Source: Pipra filicauda (lineage: Eukaryota; Chordata; Aves; Passeriformes; Pipridae). From it: 64,000 bases of DNA. This document shows positions 11,500 to 26,500 of the stretch, piece by piece (positions within the stretch are counted from its first letter, which is position 1; each line of letters begins with the position of its first letter). The notes below the pieces were generated by a model, which was not told where the DNA came from, ran no database searches, and saw only the letters and a list, made by a program, of their open reading frames with translations. The position numbers were made by a program, and so were the translations under genes. The stretch lies in assembly GCF_003945595.2 (NCBI RefSeq), contig NW_024104532.1, positions 371,501 to 435,500 of the forward strand, written 5' to 3'.

Positions 11500-11530
11500 G
11501 GCTGAGCTCGGTAAGGGAGCTCGGTAATGC

Positions 11531-14500
11531 AAGGTCTTTGCTTCTTGCGCCAAGGAGTAAGAAAAGGGAGCTTCTCCCATCCTTGCATAGGAAAGGACAG
11601 CAATTCCACCTTCCAAGGGTGTGCCTCGCTGCCACGTCTCTTCACCTGACTTGGAAAGGTGTGGGGAGCAAACATCACCTGTTACCTGTTACAGCAGAGC
11701 TTAGGGCGAGGGCTAGCAGAAAGTACCAGGTGGAGCTTGAAGATTATGTCCGTAGAGTGATTCTCCTTTGGGAAAAGAGAAGCGGATAACTCTTCCTTAG
11801 AGGCAGAGGATGCCTGCTGTATACGTGGCCTGAGGATGTTGTAACGTACGACTGCATTCTTTTCTTGTCCCACTGGTGTAGTAGTAAATTTCACAGCCAA
11901 ACCCTTCTGCACAGTGTGTGAGTCAGGAAGGCTGGATCACCCAAATTAGACGTTTGGAAGCTCCATTTAGCTGCAGTTACTTTTGGCTCTGTAATTGCTT
12001 TGTCCCCTTCTGGGTTTGGCTTTGTATCATTAAGAATGATTGGGACTTAAAAGCTTGAATTGTCAGTGGGTAACTATCAGTTCAGCTGTCACTCTCCAAG
12101 GCTTTGCTTGTTCAAAACCACTTAAAACTCTTAGTTGTCTAAATCTTTCCCTCCTCGGAGACTTGCTGCTATAACTGCACCGTAAAGGTGGAGAAACCTG
12201 CTGTGACAATTTCTGCTATGGGGGAGAGAATGCTCTCTAAGAGCTGTAGTCAAAATGGGACTGAGCTCTTTTTTCCCCACGAGGAATGCTTTTTCAAATT
12301 CAAGCATTTAGTGCAAGTCTGGATGTAACCATGCTTATAGCTTTGTAATGTCCCATGCTGGTGGGGAAAGGGTTCAGCTGTTGCCTGCCATAAAACATAA
12401 ACCTGTAGCGAGTCCTCAGACCTGCACAGAAGTCCCTTTGACATACACAGTGGTCATTTAATGCCTGGTGTTCCTGATGTTACTGCTTTATGCTTGTATT
12501 TCCATGGGATGCAGGGAATCTATTTTGCCTGACTGGTAAAAATCAAGCCCTGTGGTCCTGCTCCATGGCTTCATGTGGCGCGATGTTCTGACAAAACGAA
12601 AGACCTTTGTAAAATCGTGTGTCCTCCAGAGGTAATGAGGAGCAAGTTGGTAATTATTCTTAGGAGGCTTCAAAGTGACAAGCTGACTTTTAATATTTTT
12701 GGTCTTCTAAAATTGTCCTTGTGCTGTGGGCTATGGGTAGCTGTAAGCCAGGCAGTACCTCCCTGCTGATTCCCGTGTCTGTGCAGTGTTCTCAGTATTT
12801 AGACATCCTGTGCTGCCCATGTTGTACACAATGTCGACTCCATTTTTCTATGTCTCTTTAAAGTGTGGCAGCTGTCCGTGAATTGAGATCTGCTTTTGTT
12901 TCGATGGTGTGTTGAGCTGGGCAGGAAATGTCTGTACAGCAGGAAAATTTGCAATAAAACCTCTCTGCACTTGTGTAAATCAGAGTTACTGGGTTTTAGG
13001 CTGAAGGCTTCATCTTCCAGTCTAATTAACGTGGAGTTATGAGCTCCAGGGGGTCTGCGAGTGAAGATATACTTGTTTCGTGTGCCTGTTTTTTTGAAGG
13101 ATTTGGCCCTGAAATGATATCTCTAGTTACATTGAGCAAGGGAAAACATACCCTAAAGGACAATGGGCTGTCTTGGTAAAAATAATTTCAAATGAAGCAG
13201 AATAAAAACAAACTAAATGTGATTTTGTTTTTTTTGTTTAGTTGTGTGGGTTTGTTTTACTGTTGTCATAGAGGTATCTGCCAGCTGACTGCAGAGAGTT
13301 TTTTGGGCATCCTCACATTCAATGATTCCAGCCTCTCTTTCTTGGTCCTGACAAGCATTCATGGGTTTTGCACTTACTAATCAACTTCCAGCTTTTAAAT
13401 GAATATGCTGTTTGTCTGCCTGTTCCTGTAGCCATTCAGAAGAGCTGACTTCTTAATAAAAAAAACTCCAGATGAGAGGAGGCAATAATAATAAAAAACT
13501 ATATTCATAGCAGTCAGAAAAGATTTTCTTCTGTTTCTGGCTTTAATTTGCCTTTTTGTGAAGTCTAATCTTTGAATTGAGGACATTTCCTATGTACTGC
13601 AGAACTGAGCTTCTCAATGAAATCTCTGTCCAGGCTCATTCTTTCTCTTTAAATGGTGTCTGCTGTTTCAGTCAGTGGTTTTATCTTTCAGAGTAACAGC
13701 AAAGGGGGGAAAAGGTTTTAAGAAACAGCTGATTTAAAGCTATAAAGCAATTAATAGAATAGTGAGTTGTGATGCTAAAATTCTGAAGTTCGAAACCAGC
13801 TAGGAGTTTTTGTTGTCTATCTGTGCTGCATGCTACCTTCAGAATAGTAATATATCACTATAGATGATTTTGCTTTATTTAATATTTCTAGTGCCTGTAA
13901 CAAACGTGTCAGAAAATTAAGCAATCAGAAACCATGTAAATATATTCTAGGGAAGATTATTCTAAATGGTTTCTGTGGAAGTGCCTAGGCAGCTAATTGC
14001 TTCTGTATTTACATGTTCAGGGGAAACATTATGGTGGTTGAAAATAGTGTATTGCTTTAATAAGGAGGGTGAGGTCTGTGCTCTTTCCTTCTACCTTCGG
14101 GTTTGTTCTTTTGCAGCTCTGTGGGGCCCTTTTTGCTCTACAGAGAAGGGATGGCCTTAAGGCACAAAGGTCTTGGTCGTCCTGCAGATCTCTTTAGAAA
14201 AACTGATGCATTGAGTGAATCCTCAGTACAGCTGTGGGCTCAGAAGTGGCCTCTGTCACTATGTACAGTCACCGAGCAAATGAGATGATCTGGAAAGTCC
14301 TTTTTTCATGGCGCTTGTAACAGGTTTGGCTTTAGATGTGGATGGTGGTAACGTGGTACTGAAGTGTTTTGCTGACAGCTTAGAAGCTCCTTAGACTTCA
14401 TGACTGCACTGTTTGCTCACCACTATGAGTGTATCAGTGTGCTCGTGGAATGCAGATTGACTTTTTTGTCGTTTCATCTTTTTCTTTTTTTAACAAGTAT

Positions 14501-17500
14501 TCAATAAGTAAAAACATATGATCTGTAGGTGTGGGGGTAGGAAGAAGCAGCAAAAGTGATGCAGCTATTCCTTTTGTGTCTTGGATCTCTGCTGTCTGCC
14601 TCAGAGACTGCTGAGCATCCTCGGCCAAAATGTTTAATTGATGTGTGTGTAGTGTTGCAGTATGGAAACAACGGACGAGTTGGGTTGTGGGCTGGTGGTT
14701 GATGTTTGGGCTAATGCAAGTATCTACATGACTTCTGATGCTGTGCAGAGATACTGCTCTGCACCTCTGTGGTCAGGCTGGAGATCCTCACTCTATGTGA
14801 TACCCGCTTTTCTGGGAATGTGGCATTTGAACTCAGAGAGATACTAAGCTTGAACATTTTTCTTTGAATTGCTGGCTGAAAGCGCTGTAGCAAATTAGCT
14901 GCCTTTCGTGGCAGAGCGTTTTTATCTGATATGATGAATGCTTTATGGAGTCGCCCTGTAGCTTGTTGTAGCAGTAATTTGTGCTCTATAAATTAACTCA
15001 GGAGCATGATGGAAGTGTATAAATCACATCGGTGATTGTGTGGTGCCCTCTGCTGCCAGCAGGCTGGAGTGAAGTGGGGTGCTCCTGCCTGCTGCTTCCT
15101 TGGGAATGAGAAACCAACTGCAAACCTGTGATTGAAAAAGGGTTTGTGAGAATGCTGCTTTTGGAGTTTGGGGTCATAAACTTTGGCTTTAGTGCAATTG
15201 AGCTTAAAGTTTCCAGCCACTATTGATGAAAATGTAGTCCTAGTGATGAGCTGAGTGGGGAGTGATGCTGCTGCTTGTGGGCTCCTCAGCAGAGGAAGAT
15301 GATGGGCTTTGCTGTTCTGACCCTGGGGGCAGCTGTGAAGTTGTCAAGGTTTGTCAGCTGTTATGTTGTTGTTGGCAAAAGCTGATAAGGAAGAGGATGT
15401 CTGTTAAACAACAGATTCTGTGCTGCCAAGGCTGTGGAGGGAGGAGAAGGGAAAAGTGAGAGGAAAACCTTTCTGTTCTCTGCCAGCCAGAGGTAAATAG
15501 AACAACCAGCTCCCTGTACGTCATAGGCAGATTCCTTTGTCAATTAGACTGGTCATGTCCTAGACCTTCCTGCTGCTCCTGTCTGGGGCCTGGCTCCTCA
15601 CAGACCTCTTGGAGATTGCCACGTTGGCAGTTGTGTTTGCCAGTCACTCATGAGCTCATGTAAAGGAAAACTTTGAAAAGCTTATTTTCTAAGTATGGTG
15701 TAAAACAATCGGCATCTAAGGACTGAAGTGCAAGTGCTAGAGCTGAACAAGCCTGTTTTAATTTAAGAGTGACTGATTCCCAGCATGGGCTAGTCTTCAG
15801 TTGATCACTTCAGTGCACTTGTGAAACAAGCAGGGTGTCCTGAGCTAAAGAAGTATGGCCTGTACTCTTGATTGGCGAAGTGAGCTGAAGTGAATGTGAA
15901 GTGTCTAAACCATCTCACAGCTGTAAAGTGCAAAGTAAAATTTGGAAAAAGTGTTTATTAAGAAACTGGAGCTTTCAGTGGCCTTCACTCAAGGTCTCAG
16001 TGTGGTAATCTTCTGTAATGGCAGCACAGGCCTGAATGAACAAATGGGCTCTATTGTATGTCTCCTATGCTGTGTGAAAATAAAAGGTTTATTATACTTG
16101 GTGTTCTTTATTATGGAGCAGGTCCTGTTTTTGGAAGAGTGGTTCTGTTTCACCATTCAAACATGCTCTACGTGCAATTCTTAATCACTACAATGGTGAC
16201 CTCTCTTCATAGAAGGAAGGTTTCTGCAGCAAAACTTTTTGGCTCCTGGTACCTGAACTACACTTTAGGTCGCTAGTGAAAATCATGTGGTGATCTCCAG
16301 AGCTGTGTGTTTTTCCTGTATGAATATGAATCAAATTGTGAGAGACAGCAAGATTTAAGAGCACCTAGAGTTGTAAATTTCCTGCCAGATAACTGCCATG
16401 TATTTGACTAAGAGGACTGCAAAACTAACAGGAAGTTTATAACCACCCTGATGAGTGTTGGTGAAATTAGGCAGAAAAATGCTATCAACCAGACTTTTAG
16501 TTATGTAGTGTCATCTTCTCCTCCCTGTTTGAGTACAGTTACAGGCATCACTACAAAAAGATGAAGAACTGCAGTTTACCTTCCTATAGCTCTGTATTTG
16601 CTCCTTTGTGGAGCCAACTGTAACCTCACTTTCACTGGGTAAGAACAGATCCTGTCTAACTCAAACACTGAGGAAATTGTATCCAGGTGTTAAAGCAGGC
16701 TGCTCTCTGCTCCTGTTTCTGTTTCTGTGCAACCTTTTCCTGTACCAGGTGACACAGGCAGGCAGCCTTCAGCCTCTGTCTGGGAAGTACAGAGCTGGTG
16801 GGGTGCATTAGGAGTTGGTAGGAGGGATTCCACTGTGTGCTTGAAATATCACTAGAAAAAAAAATATGCTGCAGGAATTTGTTTTGATTCCCTATGAAAG
16901 CAGGTGTTTCAACCTGCAAGCTTGTTATCCTGTGGATTTTAGTGGAGCTGTCGCTGGTAGGCTTTTATGGAGTGCACCTCAACTGGAGTGCGCTGTGCTG
17001 CTTCGTGGTACTTCAGTGCAGTGTAAATGCTCCTGTAAACAAAGCTGCTGTGATATTTGCCATCAGAGGACACTTTCTTTCTCTAGTGTCCATCATGCTT
17101 CATGTTTCCATCCTGTTAACTCTGCAGAGTGACCCGAGTTAGCAATGCTTTTGTTCAATAGTAGCATGAATAATGCACAATCCTTCGAACACGCTGGGAG
17201 AGAGGTGGCTGCAGTCACTTTGTGCAAATGAAATCTTTTAATAGTAATAGGTCCACTCAGGTCAAGTGGCCTGAGTCTGTGTGTACGTTTTCTTCTGGAT
17301 CACCTTTTCTAGAAAACTAGAAAGAAATTTTTCCATGGCTGAATGGATCAAAAGCTGGCTGTTCTGATGGGATATACTGCGGTGGCAAGCAGATATTAAT
17401 GATTATTTGAATAGCCATTCATTTACTTTAGTCAGACTGAAGTAGATTGGGTTAAAGCTGAATAGTTACTTTCTGTTAATTTTGTATCTATCTCTTCCTA

Positions 17501-20500
17501 TTCTGGAATCAAATCGGGAATAGTCTTTCTACCCTACATTTGCACTTAGTCTTAACCTGAGCTATCATGTCTGGACAGAATGATTTCAGTCAGTCTTAGT
17601 GCAGTTTGGCCACTCACATATTCCTTCTGGATACAGCTTGGCCTGGGATTCCTCTGCTATAAAAAGACATTCTGACTTGCCTTCAGGTCCCAGATCGTGT
17701 GCAAAACCAATAGCTGTTGGTGGAGATTTTTAGCAGTTAAGGGATAGTGTGAACCTATGTGTGAATCTGTTTATCAGGTTTCACAGATTCCTGAATAAGT
17801 CCTGGTGCCTGAGTCACTTTCAGGAATGTAACAGTGTGATGCCTAATTTCCAAATCCAGGGATAGTAGCCCCCACTTTCTAATTTTGATTTTTTATATTC
17901 TGCTTTCGGACTGCCTTTTGTCTTGTTGGCAGTGAAAAAACTTCCATATTCTCTGTTATTTGTTTAAGTCTGTGTTGAGTCTGTGGTTTTACCTTCCGAT
18001 TTGGCCTGTTGTCATGACTTCTTACAACGCAGGGAGCAAATAAGTGCTACTGGTCCTGCTTTATTCGACATGAAGCCTGACCTATCAGTGGCAATGATAT
18101 CTTTTCTATCAGTGTAACCCACACTCATGGTGGTATTTCCTGCATTTGTGTTACCCTGGCTAGATGATGGATAGGTAACAAGGAATGGAGTGTTTATCTA
18201 CACAGCTTTGTTAAGAATATAAGTAGTACTGGATATCAAATTATGGCTGACTTGTCAGACTGTGCCTCTTATGTTAGATTTAGAGGGTCTGGCAAACGAT
18301 TGGAGAAAGCTACAGATCAGTAAATCAATACATAGCACAATGAGTTGCCAGACAGCCCTCCTTTTCAAATACCTGGATAGAAGAGTAACTTCTGCTGTGT
18401 CTGAGATCTGCTGGTAGATCTGCATCCAAAGTCCTGTGCACCCCCTAAAATATAAGAAATGGGTCACTTGACGTATCTCCTTATTGTTCATAAACTTGAT
18501 AAAGCTTTAAATTGCAGCTTCAAAGAGGGGAGGTCTACCATTTCTTGGTCCTTAAATTTGCTTTTCTTTCTAAATAATTAGCTCTCTTCTCTGCCCTTTT
18601 ACAGTTCCTTCATTTTCTCTAATCTTAGCTCCAGGTTATAAGAGAGCTCTCTAGAGCATATATCTATAATTAAGGCTTTTTAACCACAGTTACAGTGGAG
18701 TATAAGTGGTGCTCTGGTCTTGCCAATATCCAAGGAAGAAACTTACTTCATTAGAAAAGTTGTTGATTTTGTTACAACTAAAATCTCCACTATCCCTCTC
18801 ACGGAGTTTCCTCTGATACTTCTTCATACCTTCCTGCTTTGGTAAGTTATCTTTCTAAGGCTGATGACCATTAATGGCCTATCATCTGTAGCTCACAAGA
18901 ATAAAAAGGTTTTATGCAGTCTGCCTGTCATTTTCTTGGAAATGCAGACTGCCAGCTATTGTGAGTAGTGTCCCTCATGAGTACATTCAGAAAACCTGAG
19001 AGTTTAAAATGGAAACCCTGTTTTAAGCAAATTCATGTCACTCCTGTGGATATTATGGTTCTTCCCTTGGCCAGAAGTAGAAAGCAAAGGAAGGGAAGGA
19101 GGTTGAAGGCAGCGAGGGCTTGACTGTGTAATGCTGCCCAGTCTGGTGGAGAAAGTCACTCTTAATGTCACCAAATAAGTTGACTGTCTTCCAGTTGTGA
19201 CTTGTTATTAATTTTTCAGCTTTAATACTTTTCTCTTTGCGATTAGCAGAAGTAGCAGAAAGCAACTTCTAAAAACTGTCTCTCAAGACAGTGAATTCTG
19301 GCATCCTTCCCTGCTAAGCTGAGCATTGCTTCTGCAGAGAGATAACTAATTTCTCTTCAAAGCCTTATCCCTCAACACTAATGTGTATTTCTCATGTGTT
19401 TGTCACATGTAGCTGATGTAGCAGTGAGTGACCTGACATGTTTCCCTGATGTAGCTTTCAAAGACAGACCTTGTCCTGTTCTGTGTGGTTGCAGATCACA
19501 AGACAACTGCTGAAGTGAAACTTCCCAAAGGCATTTCAGAATACTTTTTAAAATACACAGAAACTGCACTATTTACTGAAATAATGACCAGCAAAGGGGT
19601 TAAATTTCAAACAAATATTTGAACTAGTGTCTTTATTTAGGATGCCTATAAATGAACTGTCTTCCTGCTGGAGAGCTATTTGATCATAAAAATAAAAGAT
19701 TCACAGAATCTTATTCACAGAATAGCAGTAAATCAGTCTGTCTCCTGCAAGAACTTTCTGGATGCATGAAATGTTCTTTCTTGTTTGTATACTCTCCCAT
19801 TCCAAAAAATCTGATTAGATGGGCATTTTTTCTTTGTTAGTCAAAGTCTCGTGATGTTTTGGGGCTTTACCAGATCTGGATGCGCTGTCAGCTGTTCCTC
19901 CTCCATGCAGAACTGCTTTGCTTTTGCCCTCCTGAACAACGATTTTTACAAGATTAGGTTGCTATGAAAAGTTCTGCTCTGCTTGATCTCTAAAGCCTGA
20001 AATCCTTTGCTTGCAGTTATGTGTGCAAGCTAAGGTGACTTTTCAAAGGAAAGTCATCTTGTTCTCCATCTTTGCTTATGATTATTCAGAAGATTTAACA
20101 TTTAAAACCTCTAGTAGTAGCCAGTCTTGTTTTTTTCCAGTGGGAGATCACATAAGCTTGTCTTTGTATAAGTTACCTTTACTTGTGTTCAGATCCTTTT
20201 GGGAGGTTACTTTTAGCTAGTTCATAACACTAGGGAGACAGTTTTTCTCCATGGTGGCAAAGAGGTAGTTTTTCCCTTTCTTGAGCTTCCCTAACATTTC
20301 TCAGCCTTCAGATGAAGTCCAAAGAAGAAATATTCACAGGGACTAGTAAGCATGAGCTGTTTCTTAATAAATAAAACAGGTGAAACAGAGTTTGAGTGTT
20401 CTTAATGTTTAGAGCAAAGTTTTCAAAGATGACTTAGAGTGTGATGTTCCTTTGAAAAATAAGAGTCTTAGTTGACTTTGATCTAGGGGATGATATAAAA

Positions 20501-20534
20501 ATAACCACGTAACCAGGACTGGCATCCCATAAGA
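11531..20534 (+). other. Intron 1, unique sequence
   Basis: This is AT-rich intronic sequence with many T runs and short chance open frames (mostly under 90 codons). No conserved exon, transposon or RNA gene was recognised by eye. Very diverged repeats would be missed without a library search. Confidence 0.6.
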
Positions 20535-20557
20535 TTTTTTTTTTTTTTTTTTTTTTG
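20535..20557. repeat. Poly(T) tract, 23 bases
   Basis: A simple T homopolymer in intron 1, followed by further T-rich sequence to about 20580. Confidence 0.92.
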
Positions 20558-23500
20558 GAGGTTTTTTATTATTTTTAAAAGAGTGAGCAGCTCCTTCATT
20601 TCTGCTCAGACTGACTTTAATCTTAACTCTGCTTCCTTGGAAGTGGCTCTCTTTAGAGACTGTACTTGCAGCTCAGATAAGTACAAGCAAAATATATTCC
20701 CTCACTAAAGAAAATCAGAACCCCTAAAACTAGATAAATACAGACATAATGATGTTGTAAAGGGCTTCTGTTAGGCATGTAAGTTATTTTCTGTAACATT
20801 ACAGAAGGTCACTTAAATTTAGCCTGACTGTCACTTCATGTTAACCACTATGTAACAGGCTTATTCAGGATCTCAAAAAGAAGTGAACCCTGTGATTATC
20901 TCCTGTCTTCTCATTTATCTTCCAGGTGGCCTGTTGCCAGTGTTTCGTGTGTGATAGCCAAGTAATAAGGGGTAACTCTTTTTTTTTTCCACTCCTGCTT
21001 ATGTTGGTTTTGCTGATCCACCGAATACACTCTGGACTGCCACTTTCCTTTGATTCTGAGGCCGTGGTTTACTGTGTTAGAAATATCTGAAACTCCTGTT
21101 GATGTTTTGCTGCTGCATACTGCCTATTTTTTATGTGTGTGTGGCCGTTTTGGAAACTGTTTCAAGGTACTAATTTAGCCTGGAAAGAGAAATCTCCCTT
21201 CAGAAAACCAGCATCTGCTCACAGGTCTTGTTCACAGCAGTAAAGAAGTCATATTGGTACAATTAAAGTGTTTGGAATGATACTTCTCAACATTATTTTG
21301 TTTGCTTGATACTGAGGGCATGGAAACAAACTGCAAAAATATCTGCAAAGTATTGGAAGACCTGGGATTTTGGTGCAGAAACTGGCTGAAGTGTATCTGG
21401 TTGTATGCACGAAGACCAGAGAACTATTCAGATAATCATTGTTGCCAATTTGCTGCTGGTGCTGCTGATTTTTGGAAATGTTGTTCTTTACCCCTTCTGC
21501 CCCAGATTGTTTCTGATCTTCAAACGTGGCTTGTGGGCTCTACTAATGGGGATGTGGAAGATTGGGAAAGTCTTATCTGCAGTGTGTGAAGGTCCTACTT
21601 GTGTTGTCCTTGATTTTGTTTGCTGCAGGGTATCTGTGTATAAAAGATAACAAGTTTTCATTCATCATATTTCCTGCAAATAGGAACTTGGGCCTGCTGA
21701 TTACAGAAAAAGAGTCCTTGACAAAGCAATTACAAAGTAACAGGAAAACGTCTCGAACCTCTATCTGTGCCAAGATCCTTTTTCATGCATTTTGGACAAA
21801 GCTGTTAACAGCATAAATTAATACTGGTCATCATGAGTGAAAGGCCTAAGCTCTGGAAACAAGTGATGTCTTGTGGTTTTTCAAGTGCTGATATTTTTAT
21901 AGTAAGAGGCTGCTCATGGTAGAACTGCATCTGAGAGTCTGGGAATTGATGTACGTGAGCAGAGAGCACTGGCATTGCTGATAAATTAGCTGGGAATTGT
22001 CAGTCATATAAAAGAACTCAAATATTGGCTTAACCCAAAAAATGTGAAATTAAATAGAAAAGTACAGATTTCCTCTCTGGATATTTGAAAACAATAACAA
22101 GTCATGTGAAAACTTGTTTTAAAAATTATTTCTAGAGGGTATGAGTTTTCCAGCTTAATGCGGTGAAGTCTATTTTTATAGTCCTTGAAAACAAAACCTG
22201 ACAGACCATATTTGCCAGCACTTATATTGCTCTGGTGACAGTGCTTCTTTTTAAAGCATGCCAGAGGAAATGCTCTGTGCTGGAGCATATGTCAGTGATT
22301 AGTGGGACCAGTGCTGCAGGATGAAGTGGAAGAAATATGGTTGTGTGAGGAAAAAGCTGAATGGACAGAACATGAGAAATGTAGTGGTTTATGGATCAGT
22401 TTTAGGGTAGGAATGGAAAATAGTTATTTTTAGGGTTATCTGTATGTAGCTGATGTGCTGTCTTCCAAACCAGTAAAGGTTTAACCAAGGGAACAACTGG
22501 TGCTTTTCTCTGTATGTTTTCCCTTAATTTCTTCTTCATTTAGAAAATTATTGTCCCTTTGAATCTGTGACTGTTTATATAATGTAGGTATTTGTGTGCT
22601 CAGGGTGAACTAGAAAACCCCAGGAAATGAGAGACGTTGGTACCCAACTTTTTGTAAATTTGAACCTAAGTGGATTTAAGGGCTGAGGCAGAGAAGGATC
22701 CTCAGGAATCAGCTGATTCGCTCCAGACTTGACATCGTGGGTCCAGAGTTCTTGCCAGTCAAGCCCCTGGGGTGTGTGCTCACATTTTTCTTCTGGATAG
22801 CTCTTGCCACCTCCTTCTCCCCCCAGAAGCCCAGCAGCCATCCTTGGCATCAAGAACCTCTTGTGAAGGACACTGAGGTCAGAGCACAGCTCTCAATCCC
22901 GAGTTCTGCACGAGCCACGTGGGACTCTGGGTACTTGCATTTGAAGCCCTGAGGTGAAGGGGAGAGGAGGAGGAGGATGGTGCCCTGCCACTCTTCCTCA
23001 GGGATCATTGATGGCTTTTGCTCAAGGGCTGCAGTGCAGTAGATGCAGCCCTCAGTTGACTTTGCCTCCTGCTTTAACCATGGAAAGTAACAGAGAAGTG
23101 TGTTATTTGCCTCCCTGCTCTGTGTTTGAGAGGAACAGCTCAGGCATGAAAGTGTGCAAACAGGTATGAGTGATTCATGTGCAATACAGAGGCCACGTTG
23201 CACATAAAGCACATACCCAAGACCAGGAGAAATCAGGTCAAAAGCCTGTTGTTCCCAGTTGTTTTGAATGTGATCCTGAAGGTGCCCACACACTTTACTC
23301 ATGGACACAGGCCCCACTGTGGGAATTGCAAGGCTGAAAGTTGAACTGAGAGTTGCATAGCATGGCAATATTGAAGTTTCTTGTATATTTAGCCCTTGAC
23401 CTCATAGGTGTAGCCATCACTCCAGTGCTGTGAAAAAATGTTCTCCTGCCTTATCCTGTTCTTTGTATCTTGTCACTTATGTTGGATTACTCAGAAATAT

Positions 23501-26500
23501 TTTCTTTTCTGTATAAATGGGAGCAATATGAAAATGCCCTGTTCCCTTTGTCACAATTGATGCCTGTATTTGAACGTTGCCAGTATTTGTTTATGAAAAC
23601 TGCTGGTTTTCCTCTCTGAAATCTTTTTGTCAAAGCAGCTCAATACAACTTGGATTAAGGGAAGTCACAAGAGGTTAGAGAATCTCTGAAAACTAGAAAA
23701 AGGGTACATTAGACTGCTGCATAGAATTACCCAGCCAGTATCAAAATTAGACTGCTACTTTTTGCAAAGTAGACATTTGGCTATTAATATTTTGAAATAT
23801 AATGCAAGAAGCCAAGTTATATCCAATTAAATCGAAGTTATAAAATAATTGTCTCGAGTTCATTACACCTATGACTTACCTGCCTTATACTATTTATTTG
23901 TGTAGAATTTCCCCTCACATTTAAGAGTTTTTAAATCTATTTTAGCTCTGTTTTTTGCTACCCTGCAAAGTTCTTGCTTTTGAGTAACTCTTGAGATAAT
24001 TAGAAAAGCAGAATTAAATTCTTTGAGCCCTTCATGGAAAAATGATGGGTTCATGAGGTTTGATTTGTATTTCTATAGCACACAGGAGGCTTAGTCAGGA
24101 ATCTGCAAGGAGAAAGTAAAACAACCAAAGGCAGACTGCTTCCCATAAAGTAACAACATCAGAAAGTATTATATTTATTTTCCATTCCTAAAGTTGCTCT
24201 GTAAAAAATGCCTTAAAAATTTGTTTTGTTTTCTGGTACTTGTACCAAAAAAAGGAGCTTCTCAGCAGTGCAATAATTTGGTTTTGTACTGTATCATAAG
24301 TACTGCATGGATTTCTGAAAGGGACAGCTGGATTTTCACTGGTGACTGAATCTAGTGCTTAAACACCTTGGATGTTTTCAGTCTGATGTGTGGTGTCTCG
24401 GTTCTGTAATTGCTTCATACTTGAATCTGATGGCTCAGGCATGAGATTTCTGGATCCAGTTTTCTCCTCCTTAGTTGTCAGAGCTGTGAAAGGATCTGAC
24501 TTTGAAACCTTGATTATAGTCAATCTTTTTGTTTCCTTTACAACTGTTAAAGGTCTAAACATTTAAGAGGAGCACAAGGTTACCTCACTTGGGAGTCACA
24601 GCTTCACAATAACAGGATGTCTTCAGCAAACTGCTTTCAAGCTCATGGAAGTTGGATCCATTTGTAATGGATTCACAAGGGGTTTGGCTGTATCTGCAGA
24701 TACAGTCTGGCTTTTTTAGAAGAAATATGTGTTGAAGTGTCTCTTTGAAAGGCTGCTGTTTGTGGAAAGGCAATGGCTCCGACTGGAAGATCAGCAGTGA
24801 GGTGTGATGTTCATTCCTTCTCTTCTGATGGAAGGGTGTTGAAAGCTGATGCTCTTGCTCGTGAAGTGTTGTGATGCACTAAGGTGGACTTGTTCTTCAG
24901 CTCCAGTGATCTCTGTTCTGGAGGGGAAAAAAAACACTAAAGGAAATTTCCTTACATCCTGTTTATAAACTTTGTCAGGTTAACATGAATGAGCTTGAAC
25001 ATGTGCTCAGAGCTGCTGGATTATGCAGTTAGGATTCTGTTCTGGCTTCCTAAACAAGAGCAACGTGTAACCACATCACCATTCAGTGTATGTGCAAATC
25101 TGTGCTTTGTCCAGACAGCAAGGAGGGTCAGGAATTAAATAAAGAGGAGATCAGTTCGTGCACCTGGATCTTATTTGAATCAGAGGGTGAAAAGCTTCTA
25201 AAGCCTCTAAAAACTCTCAGCGGCTCCTCAGAAGAGGAGGTTGTTTGCCAGAGAACACTCTGAAAGCTGATTGGTTACGGAGTACTCTTAAAATTTAATG
25301 AAATGTAATCCAAGATTTTAATTGCATGTCTGGGCTTATGCATTTAATGTTGACTTTAGCAATTCTGCTTAGTACCTAATGGGGCTGAACTCTTTGTGTA
25401 ACAATGAATCTCCTCCAAAAGATCTTAATCTTAAGAAATACTTGAAAAAGTGTGGAAGGAGAGGCAGCAGTTGCAAAGATATCACCTGGTACCTTGAAGC
25501 TCCTTAAGTTTTAAGTGTTTTTTGTGGTTCAGAGTAATCTTGCCTTTGGTTTATGTTATGAAAATTTCCTTCTTACTAGTCTGCAGAATGGCTTGGGCAA
25601 TCTATAGGGAGAGATTCCTGTGATCTGCAGCCAGAATGGTGGAAGCATCAAACAGTGCTGCAGAACAGCTTTCCAAAAGGATTTGGAAATGTCCATTTCT
25701 TCATCCTCTCCTCAGGCAGCATCCTAATCCCAAACTCAGCAGGCAGAGTGGGCTGCATTGGGCAAAACACTTGGCACTAACTCTAGCAAGGCTGGTGGGT
25801 TTGTAGTACTCAACAACTGGCATCCCTTGCGTCTGACACAGTGCTTGACATAGTTATTAAGCTGTGTTAATAGAATTGCCTGAGTGGCCTTAGTTTTTTG
25901 TTATGGAGTCAGAAAGGTGGATGCTTCAGGTCCATGGGATTGAGTATGTGCTTCCAAGGCTCCCACCCAGCTCCAAGGTGGAAACTGTTCTGGAGCAGCA
26001 GGTTAATGTGCAGCTGATGCAGGAGGTGGTTGCACTAAAGCAATACTCTTGGAGGTGATGTTGTGTCCTCTCTTGCTTTCACGTATCAAAATAGCTCTGG
26101 TTTCTCTCCTGGTCTACAACTTTGGATTGAAAGAAATTGTCACGTGAACACTTTTGTGTGCATATAACAAACTGTAAATGTTGAGGTGTTTTGGTATCTT
26201 GCAGTGTAAGGCACCATCTAGAAACAGTGGCATTGGTTGGATGGGCAGCTTTCAGAAAGTGAAAGATGTCTGTGATGTAGCTTTTGCTGCTCCACCTATT
26301 TCTATGATCAATTCTATTGCTAGAAGGAGAACGGCTGTGCTTTGGAAAGGTTATAGTTGAAAGAAGTTACAAAACAGCACCCCAGCAGGATATAATCTCC
26401 TCAAAGTAATCTCTTGGGAACTGCACGTAGTTGATAAGGCATTTCAAGACCTAAGCCTTCTCTAAAGAGTAAAGGAAAGTTCGTTGTATCCAGACAAAGA

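Noticed and set aside
10758..11678. Long overlapping minus-strand open frames (306 and 270 codons) and a plus-strand frame of 217 codons over the CpG island
   Set aside because: They are Pro/Arg/Ala/Gly-rich, overlap each other and the true exon 1 in other frames, and run through poly(T/A) tracts. This is expected where GC content suppresses stop codons. No domain was recognised.
21405..21816. Overlapping hydrophobic open frames resembling a membrane anchor, considered as an alternative first exon
   Set aside because: T-rich DNA gives Leu/Phe/Val-rich translations by chance. The frames shift against each other, and no donor in a phase compatible with exon 2 and no CpG promoter was evident.
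22850..23368. A 172-codon minus-strand open frame with other frames around it in intron 1
   Set aside because: I considered a decayed transposon or retrogene. The translation shows no reverse-transcriptase, gag or other known motif, and no flanking repeat structure was seen.
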